From contig OU342637.1 of assembly GCA_910589415.1 (NCBI GenBank), positions 32,580,162 through 32,644,161 on the forward strand: a stretch of 64,000 nt of DNA. Reading direction: 5' to 3'. The notes beneath the pieces were generated by a model. It had not been told where the DNA came from. It saw only the letters and a list, made by a program, of their open reading frames with translations, and searched no databases. This DNA is from Malachius bipustulatus. Lineage: Eukaryota > Arthropoda > Insecta > Coleoptera > Melyridae. Shown in pieces: positions 55,992 to 64,000 of this stretch (position 1 is its first letter; each line of letters begins with the position of its first letter). The position numbers were made by a program, and so were the translations under genes.

Positions 55992-56772
55992 CGGGGCAGT
56001 ATCTGCACGGTGGCGGCGACGTGGCTTCCTTGGGCGCTGGAGGCTGGGTCGCCGGGCGACTAGGCTGTCGTGCGATGGGGCAGTCAGGCTCCAGGGTTGA
56101 CGCCAGCTTCTGCAGCTTCTCGTAGGTAGTCGGCTCGTGCGCGGCGACCAGAGCGGCTAACTCGGGGCGCAGGGTTCCCAGGATCCTACCGACGTGGTCC
56201 TCTTCTTCGTCTGCTGGGTAGAGGCGGTGGCTCAGGAGCAGCTTGGTTGCTAGGAAGGCGGTTGCTGACTCGGACGGCTTCTGCGTTGTCGTCTCCAGTC
56301 GCAGCTTTAGCCGGCGGATGACCTCGGGGCTGGCGTACTGGGTCCGCAGCATCGTCGCCAGATGGGCGAACGGCAATCCCAGAGCCACATACGGCCCCAG
56401 GTATTTCGCCGCCCCCTCCTGCAGGCACTCGCCCAGTTCGGTGGCTCGTTCTTCCTCGGGGATGTCCTCGGCTTCGACGAACCGGTCGAAGTCGGCTAGA
56501 AATTTATTTGGGCACTGGGTGTCATGCCCGCTAAATTTCGGGCGAGCTGGCTTCCTTTTCGGCTGCAGTGGGACGGCTGTCTTCATCGATTCGATGGCGG
56601 CCGTCATCATCTGGGCGAGGCGTAGACACGTTGCCTCGGCTGGATCCATCCCAGGCGCCCGTTCGGTACCTCCAGGGGTCGAGGCTGTACCTGAGGGTCC
56701 CTGTGTCCCTCGTTCAGGCGTGGTTGGCGGCGGCGTAGGTGATGTCTTCTTATCCTTCTTCGGTGGGGCCAT
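55873..56772 (-). CDS. Gypsy C gag
   Basis: 299 residues starting MAPPKKDKKTS about 290 bp inside the 5' LTR. A basic, Pro/Thr-rich N-terminus precedes a capsid-like region (RPKFSGHDTQCPNKFLADFD ... LRLETTTQKPSESATAFLAT) and a zinc knuckle CRYCPDAHWHRDC with one residue fewer than the canonical spacing before His. The last 119 bp overlap pol. The C-terminus ends in a run of Gln. Confidence 0.9.
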   Translation of the reverse strand: MAPPKKDKKTSPTPPPTTPERGTQGPSGTASTPGGTERAPGMDPAEATCLRLAQMMTAAIESMKTAVPLQPKRKPARPKFSGHDTQCPNKFLADFDRFVEAEDIPEEERATELGECLQEGAAKYLGPYVALGLPFAHLATMLRTQYASPEVIRRLKLRLETTTQKPSESATAFLATKLLLSHRLYPADEEEDHVGRILGTLRPELAALVAAHEPTTYEKLQKLASTLEPDCPIARQPSRPATQPPAPKEATSPPPCRYCPDAHWHRDCPVLQQRYQGNWRAAGRDLPTAAGVAQEQQQQ

Positions 56773-57038
56773 TGCTTCAGGCTGACGGAAGGGCGGCGGT
56801 GACCGCTGGCAGCGCAGAAGCGATCGTCGACGTGCTGTTCGCTCGGACGGGCAGCGTGGTGATCAAGACGGCCTGTGGTTGGTCGGCAATCGGTGGGCGG
56901 GGCGTGCGAGCGAGCACGACAGCGTGCTCGCTCGCACTTTCTCGTCGTCGGTGAGTTGATGTTTGGGTGCCACTTGGTTTAAGTCCAAGAACTCTGCTTG
57001 ATGGTGCTCGGCTGGTCGTAGGTCTTGTAGTTCTCTGG

Positions 57039-57057
57039 CCCCACGTTGGGACCGCCA
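57039..57057 (-). promoter_or_regulatory. Gypsy C primer-binding site
   Basis: TGGCGGTCCCAACGTGGGG on the minus strand, three bases after the 5' LTR. The CCCAACGTGGGG part is shared with primer-binding sites of several known Gypsy elements. Confidence 0.7.
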
Positions 57058-57060
57058 AAA

Positions 57061-57544
57061 TGTTACCGGCTACAGGGAGGTGTAAGAGCCAAATTGTCAG
57101 TTGGCTCTTACCAGTGTGCGTGCGTGCGATACCTAGTAGCGATAACTGAAGATTGCGTGGTATACCGTGCGACAAGTACCAATTGTCTTAACAGAGGACA
57201 AGGCCTCGAAAATGTAGGAGCAGGGTGACGAGTGAAAGACAGCTGTCGGTTAAAGGTGATGGCGGAGTCGAGTCGGAGGTGGAGAGCGCTGCGAGGTTGA
57301 GTCTTCGACGGCTGGCTGAAGAGTGAGTTCCGAGGCAGAGCTCCGTGCACTTATATAGGCCTGGGCCTAGCGATAATGACCGGTGAGCTCTCATTGGTCG
57401 AATGCCTCGGCCAATGGGAGCAAACCGGGCTGTCGTCGTGCAGGAGTCGTCAGGTGGCGGTTTTCCACGGAGAGGAAAACCGGAGGCCCTTGTACTATGC
57501 CAGTGCAAGGGGAAAAGTGAAAAGTGAGGAAAGCGAGCGTAACA
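57061..57544 (-). repeat. Gypsy C 5' LTR (484 bp)
   Basis: Matches 51888-52371 without a difference that I can see. The minus-strand TATATAAG at 57350-57357, with CCAAT boxes at about 57390-57420 upstream, is the probable promoter of the element. Confidence 0.95.
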
Positions 57545-57548
57545 CTTG

Positions 57549-58794
57549 TTAGTCTGAAGGGTCTGTTTGTACTTGTACTCCCACTATTGGATAAAGACCA
57601 CACCTAGTAATATTAGAATATCCGGCACACTTTCTCGTTGCGTCGTTTTATTGGGGGACTGGGGGGGAGGGTGTTACATTCTATAGAATTGTGAGCATAT
57701 TGTGAAAGCTCTTGATTTTGTTAGGTTAGGACAGTTGTCAAAACATTCAAGAACGTTAATATAATAGGCACTCACTTTATCGACATTTTCATAAAACACA
57801 TAAATAAAATCAACAATAATTATTATTAATTCATTTAAAGATTCTCCTCGACACATCTTAATTCACGGTTTCTCACTCCCGTAAAGGCACTCTGTAACTG
57901 TTTGCCTGGTGTATCGTTTATCTGGATGAACTTCTCCTCTTGATTACTTGACTTGACTTCGTTAACAGTCTCACACAAAATATATCGAGTCCTCAATGTA
58001 AATTCATAGAAAGAAATCACATTCGAGCTTGCAAAATCTGGCTGATTAGGGTATCGGTATGTTACAACAGATAAGTCGATCTTCGCAGATCTCTTTCACT
58101 AACAATGTTTTCAAACCTACAAATCCTTGTTCTGTAACTCTGGGAACTGACCTAAACGATTTTTTAAGCCATGCTAAACTTGCAAAAAAGTCTTGTAAGT
58201 TTTGGAAAAACTATTGAAAAAAATTTTACCTGCCAGAAATGTCTCGAAGTAGGTATACTTTCACTGCTATATCACTGAATAAGGACAAAAGTCAGAATCT
58301 CATCTAAGAAGCTTGTAAACACGTTTCTACAGAACCTTCCATCCAAGCACAGAGTTTGATGAGGAACTAGAAGTTTTTCTTGGGTCTGCAATAATGATTC
58401 CAGACAAATCTAAAGAGAATTAATATCCAAATTCCATGAATCTTATTACTCCCATTCCGAAAATAACTTTCAAGTATATCAGTTCTTCGCTCTTACGTGA
58501 GCACTTTTAATTAATTTGAACAATTAAAATAACTAACCAAATTTCAGTTTTCCCATACCTTGAGCTGTTTTGAAGAAAATGGAAAGGAAATTTAAAAATT
58601 GAAAACTCCATTTTCATTTATTTTGCTTATAAATGACTTGAAACAGTATAACTGGGTAAGTCCGGGCTGATTCCGATGACATCATCGGAGAGATAGGCCG
58701 TAGCTAGGATATATAGATGGCGGTTGGAACGGGTATGACTATAAATACGGGCGGTCTTCCAGCTGTGCAGGCGGTTCTCATAGTTATAGTGAGA
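57549..58794. other. Intergenic; possible older LTR end and a TATA-like box
   Basis: A G-rich phrase gggggactggggggg followed by agggtgttaca at 57652-57677 looks like an LTR or element end. An actataaatacggg at about 58738 could be a TATA box just before the next foldback. No ORF with recognisable motifs. Confidence 0.35.
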
Positions 58795-59350
58795 TGGAAG
58801 AAAAACAGATTTTTATATAGTTCGAATCCCCTTCTCAAAATCCGTCTTGTCAAGTAGGGGTCTAGGGCGATGCGGTGGAGCAACTACGGCCTTTTGCCCA
58901 GATTTGCCCGAGCGATTTCAAAAAGTTTCTACCATTTGGAATAAAATTACTTTTGAGGGCATCTATAGGTACCCCTCCCCTAATTGAGGGAAAAATATTT
59001 TCTCCCAATTTGCTCCCTTGCTGCAACCTTCAGTCGATTAAACAGACAATTGAGCACAAAAATGTTTTTTATATTCTCGGTTACCTTGCCAATTTCAAGT
59101 TCGGATTTGCAATTTTTTCAATTTTTTTCCTTTTTGGGAGCTCCCGGATGAGATCTTTACAAGCGGTAGAATGAAAGGAAATATTTTTCCCGCAATTGGG
59201 AGGGTTACCTAGATGCTCCCCAGTAATTTTCTCCCAAATTGCAGAAATTTTTTGACAAAAGGCCTTAGCTGCTCACCGCAACGCGCTAGCCCCCCGCTTG
59301 ACAGGACGGATTTTGAGACGGGAACTATAGAAAAACCTGCTTTTCTTCCA
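58795..59350. mobile_element. Foldback element, divergent relative of the 41.9-kb foldback
   Basis: tggaagaaaaacagattttt is mirrored at the right by aaaaacctgcttttcttcca, and the arms continue inward for about 200 bp with moderate mismatches. Internal phrases (atagttcgaa, tcaaaatccgtcttgtcaag, taggggtct, gagggcatcta) match the arms of 41924-42680, so both belong to one family. Noncoding. Confidence 0.75.
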
Positions 59351-60021
59351 TTTGGGAGATACAATAAGGCATTTTTCTCGCTATCTCTCCAGGTATCAGT
59401 GAACACGAATTGCTTGCGAACATAATATAACCCCTACAAACAAAGATGTCGGATCTAAGATTTTTGGGGAGTTCCCAATTATATTTCACTCAATATTTTA
59501 GTATAAAAAATCTGAGAGCTAGTGAAGGGTAAAGTTTATTTCCTTTAGACCTAGTCATATAGAGGCCACACCTCTACTACTCTCCGAGTCTCTGAGCAGT
59601 TACAGCCTCAGCTACCATCTCAAAATGTTGACTCAAGAAAATAAACATTTTTAGGGACAAATAAATTCAAATGTGTACTTACAGAATTAGGAAGTTAAGA
59701 GGATCGTCAATTTTATTGTTATCGCACTCTTTTTCAAAGAAGTTGAAGATTTTAATTGATTTCTATCAACTTTAAAACACTTAAACAAGAATTCTTACAA
59801 AAAGCTGACACCTCGAATTTAGAAACGTCATTTTTTCATAGAATAATTTAGGGATGTGTCATAACATAATTTTTTCCAAATCACCAAATCAAGTAGTGTG
59901 AGATATAAAAACTAATGAAGGTGAAAATCCATGGTGATCGTCGTTTACACAATTAAACATTTATTTTATTTTTTCGTGTTAAAGTCTGCCGAAATTTGCC
60001 AAATTAAACTATCAAAATTTT
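59351..60021. other. Intergenic
   Basis: AT-rich with no gene, repeat or clear promoter identified. Confidence 0.4.
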
Positions 60022-60048
60022 ATGTGGAGTTTTTTTTTCAAATTCATC

Positions 60049-60507
60049 ATGGATGCCATAAATCCCACCAAGTGCTCCAGTCGGCACAGCAGTACTGCAA
60101 ATCATGATGGATGCTCTTCTCGTCGAAGAAGCAGGTCCAGTTACTGTAAAGAGAGGAGAAGTTCCAGCAGCCGTAAGCAGTCCACCAATAAAGCACAGTC
60201 CCCCAGTGCAAAAAGGCGTCGAAGCCCTTCATGTTCGAGGAGCCGTTCTCATTCCAGGAACCCTCTTCGTACGAAAAGACCCTCTCGTTCCAGAAGCCCG
60301 GCTTGTTCCAAAGTACCCTCTCATCCTAGAAAGCCGTTCCGTTCCAGAAGTCCCGATAAGAGTGGTGCGCCTACATCCTCGAGGCAGAAACCGTGCCCAA
60401 CTGGGAAGCTTACTAGGCTGGGTGTTCAGCTCTTAGAACTCGGAGGTTCTTCAATTTTCTCCGAGTTCTCAGAGCTCAACACCCAGATTGGTCAGCTATG
60501 CAAGTAG
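60049..60507 (+). CDS. Arg/Ser-rich basic protein, unknown
   Basis: 152 residues from the ATG at 60049; a further in-frame ATG at 60022 would add nine residues. I do not recognise it. Residues 12-115 are rich in Arg, Ser, Lys and Pro, with SR-type dipeptides (SRSRSHSR, RSRSPACSK, RSRSPDKSG) and DNA-level near-repeats of cgttccagaag. The tail switches to a Leu/Ser/Glu-rich amphipathic segment (LGVQLLELGG ... FSEFSELNTQ) encoded by a hairpin. Such composition is seen in SR proteins, protamine-like packaging proteins and tails of some viral core proteins. There is no RRM. The ORF overlaps the next one by 10 bp in another frame, so the two may be co-expressed. Confidence 0.5.
   Translation: MDAINPTKCSSRHSSTANHDGCSSRRRSRSSYCKERRSSSSRKQSTNKAQSPSAKRRRSPSCSRSRSHSRNPLRTKRPSRSRSPACSKVPSHPRKPFRSRSPDKSGAPTSSRQKPCPTGKLTRLGVQLLELGGSSIFSEFSELNTQIGQLCK
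60418..60486. repeat. Hairpin within the SR-rich ORF
   Basis: 27-bp arms (ctgggtgttcagctcttag, aactcgga) and their inverse (tccgagttctcagagctcaa, cacccag) pair with two mismatches around a 15-bp loop, wholly inside coding sequence. Confidence 0.75.
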
Positions 60508-60677
60508 CCGTGGAGGGAGGCAAATGCTGGTGTAAGCTGATTGACGAGAGGAAAAAGTTTTACGACGAAGCTTGCAAAGCTCGTAAGTACGGCAATAATA
60601 AACGTAGGAGTAGACGTCGGAAACCATCTAGAAAACCACGAAGAAGGCGCCCTGGTAGAAGGAGAATTAATAAATAG
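60498..60677 (+). CDS. Small Arg-rich protein overlapping the SR-rich ORF, unknown
   Basis: 59 residues. The ATG lies in cagctATGcaagTAG, sharing the end of the upstream ORF in the -1 frame. The N-terminal third is mixed with three cysteines (CWCKLIDERKKFYDEACK); the rest is extremely basic (NNKRRSRRRKPSRKPRRRRP). It resembles protamine-like or viral DNA-condensing peptides in composition only. Its stop is followed within two bases by a strong hairpin. The density of Arg/Lys codons across the frame argues against a random ORF, but expression is unknown. Confidence 0.45.
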   Translation: MQVAVEGGKCWCKLIDERKKFYDEACKARKYGNNKRRSRRRKPSRKPRRRRPGRRRINK

Positions 60678-60678
60678 G

Positions 60679-60749
60679 TTGCTAAATTTTCTGGTTTTCT
60701 TACATGCGGATGCGCTATCCGCATGTAAGAAAACCAGAAAATTAAGCAA
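60679..60749. repeat. Strong 33-bp-stem hairpin after the Arg-rich ORF
   Basis: Left arm 60679-60711 and right arm 60717-60749 pair with one mismatch around the loop gcgct. Core: ctggttttcttacatgcgga. It could terminate or process a transcript, or mark the end of a mobile or viral segment. Confidence 0.85.
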
Positions 60750-62947
60750 CTTATTTGGATACAAAAAATATTGTTTGCTTGCTGCATTTGATTTGCTCTC
60801 TTTGTTAATTATGTAAGTGTCACAATGTCACAAAATTAAAGCGTTTTGACTGTAAAAACTGTCACTTTTTTATAAATAAATCAATATCTATATTTTCAAT
60901 AGTTTTTCGAAATAATATTAACACTGGGAGTCATTATTAAACTCATCAGTAAAACCTGATGGAATCACAGGAATCACTCAGTGATGATGGGAGCTTGGAA
61001 TGCGCTCTCTCCTGCGCTGGAAGCACTAAAAGCGATACCCCAAGTTAGAAAGAGCAGGATGCTCTAGGATACCTGTTTTATCGACACTAACGCAATCGTC
61101 GGTAATGCAAAAATTTATTTTTTAATTTATTTTTATTAATTAACCTTCCCTATGAAAAAATAACGGCTTTCGGTAAATCAATAATGCTAAAATGTCACTA
61201 ACGTCATTGTTTACATTACATCAATTTATTTGCGCTTGGGAGAACATAATTAAAGTCTATTTTTTATTTAGATGGACTTGTCAAACAGCTGTCAAGTTGG
61301 TACCCTGTGCAGTCTTTAAACAGTAATTTTCATATTGTCAGATGGTAGCCTGCTTTCTTGACCTTGGCAAAAAATTTACGTTGTGACTAAAGTAACGGCA
61401 ACATTTCCCGATTCGTGTATAGGCTATGACGTCACCTGCAAAACTTTTTTCCTTGTTGTAAGTTGCACTGTTATAAAACGCAAGTTAAAAACTTCAAACA
61501 CTTTATTTTCTTCGAAAATAGTCCTTTTTTAGTAGTTATTCGTTTTTTGAGGATAAATTTAACTGTTGCTTTGGATTGACTATAATATCCAATATGACGG
61601 TTTTGCGAAAACTAGGTCTGGGTTCTCAGTCGGTACTCTAGTCACAGCGAAACGCTAAGAAACTTGAAAAGTTGAAGTTGTCAAATTGACAAACCAAATA
61701 ATAAAATTCAAAATTATTAAAATGCTCAGGCAGGTAAATTAATTTCAAAATAAAGAAAAGAATGAATCATCAAATGCTATAAACATTAGCGATTGAAAGA
61801 TATTTCTCCAGATTCAGTAAAAATACAGTTTAATTAGATTCCTTGAAATATTCCTTGAGAAATTCTTAAAAAATGATTAGGTAAATAATGTAAGTACCTA
61901 CCTCTATTTGTCAATAATAGATCTTCTATTTTCAACATTTTTACATAAAACTAAGAAGGAATCGGTCTAATCCTACATACATAAGATTTATAAGAGTAAA
62001 TAGGTAAGGGACTTACACTTACAAGTCTCTAAAATTTTCCAATTTACCTCTAAAAATTGCGTTTACAGCTTTTCGAATTTTAAATTTTGAAATAAAATGA
62101 CATTTCAACTAATCGACATAACCTAAATTAATTTAGTAACTATTCCAGTGACTTTTTTAGTAACAACTATCACCATAACCAACCTAATCAGTCTTGTTGC
62201 CAATCGTTCCCCTAGAATTTTGACTTGGTGGAATCCATCTAATTAAAAAATAAGGTATAGGTATCAGTTATAGTTTCTATGTCCCCGTTACTTTGAGATA
62301 CTCATGGTGAGAAACAGTGTTTACGACTATTTGACGCATATCTACTGAGGTACTCAGAGTTAGGGATGAAATACCGATGACTTGAGACCAAGAATCGGCA
62401 GGCAAAAAACGGTTATTTTGAAACAACTCGAAACAAATAAGAGTTACAGGTTAATAACCGTGACAGCGAATCACAATCATAAAAAGTCGAAAAGACTAGT
62501 CTACTAATAAGTCTCCTATGCCATATTAATAGAAATCAAGCTAGGACATAAGTTTTCATCTCCAGCAGGGAATTTGCATACATTTTTAAATTGGTTAATT
62601 TGATGTTCATGATATAGTATTTTTTACATATTAACAGGTTTGTTGTATGAAAGTTCAAAAAAAAAATTTTAAACAATAAAAAAAAGCGATACTAAATCAC
62701 TGAAATTTCAAATTATAGCCATGTGACCAGAAACGCTCGGGGATTGGTGGGAGCGAATATGACGTCACAACATAGATACGGAAGCGCGCGATGCTATTCT
62801 TGGTTATGTTAGGAAATGTAATACGCGTATTCATATCCGTTTATTACGCTTGGAAAGTCGTTCTGGTGTTTGTATTCGCTCTTAAAAGTTTCATTGTTTA
62901 ATTCTACGCCTGATAAAAGAGAAGAGACGGAAATCCTATACTTAGTT
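60750..62947. other. Intergenic / upstream region of the SWIM/YqaJ-like gene
   Basis: AT-rich. Nothing gene-like recognised; no clear TATA box placed. Confidence 0.4.
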
Positions 62948-63078
62948 ATGGCAGAAAGTGGATTTGTTAAAGCTCAGTCAGATAATTTACCAAAAATTGA
63001 TTCCTTCATGTTGGGCACGTTTTTCGCCACTAATGCAGACTTCGTTGGAGCGGAAATAAAAAATATAAAAGCTTACAG
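62948..63078 (+). CDS. First exon of a SWIM/YqaJ-like insect gene (partial)
   Basis: The start ATG at 62948 gives MAESGFVKAQSDNLPKIDSF and later NADFVGAEIKNIKAYR, ending at an AG|GTAAGT donor. The opening pattern M-A-E-x-G-F-x-K-A-Q and the phrase A-E-I-K-x-I-K-A resemble the N-termini of abundant uncharacterised insect proteins that carry a SWIM zinc finger and often a YqaJ-type nuclease domain. Upstream in-frame residues to 62870 look like leader. The next exon was not found before the window edge, so the gene runs beyond it or is broken. Family assignment is from memory of the N-terminal pattern. Confidence 0.5.
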
Positions 63079-63520
63079 GTAAGTTGATTGTGTAGACAAT
63101 TTTACATTAATAGTTCGATGACCTAGAAGCAATTTAAAAGTACAGGAAAAATGCGTATTATCGAGGATTTATATAATATTTGAATGTTTTAATGAACGCG
63201 TGGTTGCATACACGCGGCCACATAACTGATTCCCAGCGTTTGGATTGGTGGGACAACTAGAAGAATGTACAGTAAAAATAGACATTGGTCTAGAGCATAT
63301 TGCGCGAAAATCTGTGTATTTAAAAAGAACGAATACAGGTGGCTGCTTCTAGGCAATCAATTTGATATTATTTATTAGTCTTAAAACTGCTGTTTAAATT
63401 GTGATGTTATACATATAGGTATCTTATTATAATAGAAGTAATTGCCAAATAAATATATTAATGGAAAATTGTTAAGGGCTATAGGCAAAAGTCTTTTTTT
63501 AAAGTGTGGTCTTTATTATA
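63079..63520. other. Putative first intron, AT-rich
   Basis: Follows a GTAAGT donor. No continuation exon with the expected SWIM-type residues was recognised here. Confidence 0.35.
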
Positions 63521-63524
63521 ATAT

Positions 63525-63560
63525 CAACGTTTCGACCGAACAATTTGGGTCATCTTCGGG
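63525..63560 (-). ncRNA. Hammerhead-like motif of a Penelope-like element relic
   Basis: On the minus strand CCGAAGA, a stem GACC / GGTC around caaattgttc, then GAAACGTTG. This matches the minimal hammerhead pattern CUGANGA - stem II - GAAAC - GUH found in Penelope-like elements, with one core change (CCGAAGA for CUGAAGA) that should impair cleavage. Confidence 0.45.
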
Positions 63561-64000
63561 ATTCTAAAATGACAAAAAGGAAACAGTTAACGATATAGCA
63601 GCTACTTACTAAAGATTACTTACAATAATTTGACCAATTCAATAGGTCTGGAAACATTTGGTAATTAAAAGAATTAAAAAATTTGTAATTTCTCGTCAAC
63701 TATTTTCTTTGACAGATGTTTTGTCATTGAAAATTTATAATAATTATTACATAATAGTAGGTATTAAGACTAGGAACAATTGAAATAATATAAATATAAT
63801 AATTACAGAATTTTTGATTGATATTATTGTTTAAAAAATTGTAATTGTAAATAAAAGTAAAAATTAGCTAGGTAGTTAATTTTTGTTCATTGTTTTTTGA
63901 GAATTTTTGTTATGTATGTCTGTTAATTTTGTTGTCATATAATAATATGGAGTTGTAAATAATGTTAAGGTCGTTTATATCTGATTTGGTGTTAATGGAA
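63561..64000. other. AT-rich end of window
   Basis: No gene or repeat recognised. Confidence 0.4.

Larger units (their letters stand above)
51888..57544 (-). mobile_element. Gypsy C, GC-rich full-length LTR retrotransposon (5,657 bp)
   Basis: Two 484-bp LTRs (TGTTACCGG...GCGTAACA), by eye identical, flanked by CTTG at 51884-51887 and 57545-57548. Minus-strand gag and pol, PBS and polypurine tract intact. Base composition is far more GC-rich than anything else in the window. Likely a very recent insertion. Confidence 0.96.

Noticed and set aside
1..64000. tRNA or rRNA genes
   Set aside because: No cloverleaf-like sequence with A and B boxes or rRNA core motif was recognised by eye; a tRNAscan or covariance run was not possible.

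Overview
This is a stretch of animal nuclear DNA, most likely from an insect. It is AT-rich and intron-bearing, has GT-AG splice sites and AATAAA signals, and is densely packed with Ty3/Gypsy, Jockey-like, RTE-like, mariner, pogo and MITE sequences. I cannot place the order from sequence alone. Very little of it is host gene: one small LRAT-type (NlpC/P60-like) two-exon gene near 25.5-26.1 kb, a broken relative of it near 2.8-3.3 kb, a short first exon near 62.9 kb that resembles insect SWIM/YqaJ-type proteins, and a puzzling pair of overlapping basic ORFs (Arg/Ser-rich and Arg-rich) near 60.0-60.7 kb.

Layout. 0-3.6 kb: AT-rich DNA with a decayed mariner-like transposase and the broken LRAT copy. 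3.65-8.97 kb: a non-LTR retrotransposon with two apparently intact ORFs. 9-12.8 kb: MITE-like DNA and the first copy of a 670-bp duplication. 13.2-25.3 kb: a Gypsy element (A) with 681-bp LTRs, gag, a pol with a G-patch domain and one nonsense codon, and two extra ORFs; its 3' LTR is split by a 5'-truncated non-LTR element. 25.4-26.1 kb: the LRAT gene. 26.1-30.2 kb: foldback elements, including a perfect 99-bp-arm palindrome, and about 655-bp degenerate tandem repeats. 30.4-40.4 kb: a 10-kb Gypsy element (B) on the minus strand with 1612-bp LTRs and a TTTA target duplication. 41.9-50.5 kb: foldback elements, a pogo-like transposase relic, and an RTE-like relic interrupted by a 1-kb inverted-repeat element. 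51.9-57.5 kb: a strikingly GC-rich Gypsy element (C) on the minus strand with apparently identical 484-bp LTRs and a CTTG target duplication. 58.8-64 kb: another foldback, the basic ORF pair with two strong hairpins, the SWIM/YqaJ-like exon, and a hammerhead-like motif of the kind found in Penelope-like elements.

How it works together. The region records successive nested transposition. The youngest arrivals look like Gypsy C and Gypsy B (near-identical LTRs, clean target duplications) and Gypsy A (LTRs of equal length once the inserted element is removed). Each Gypsy element encodes gag then protease-RT-RNaseH-integrase. A and B place pol in the -1 frame behind canonical slippery heptamers (GGGAAAC and CCCAAAA); C places pol in the +1 frame. 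None has a recognisable env.

Most promising for something undescribed: the overlapping SR-rich/Arg-rich ORF pair with hairpins at 60 kb; the G-patch-bearing Gypsy A with two extra ORFs and a possible internal TATA promoter; and the LRAT gene whose catalytic histidine segment is locally out of frame although the ORF stays open. Boundaries and repeat identities were read by eye, not aligned by computer.
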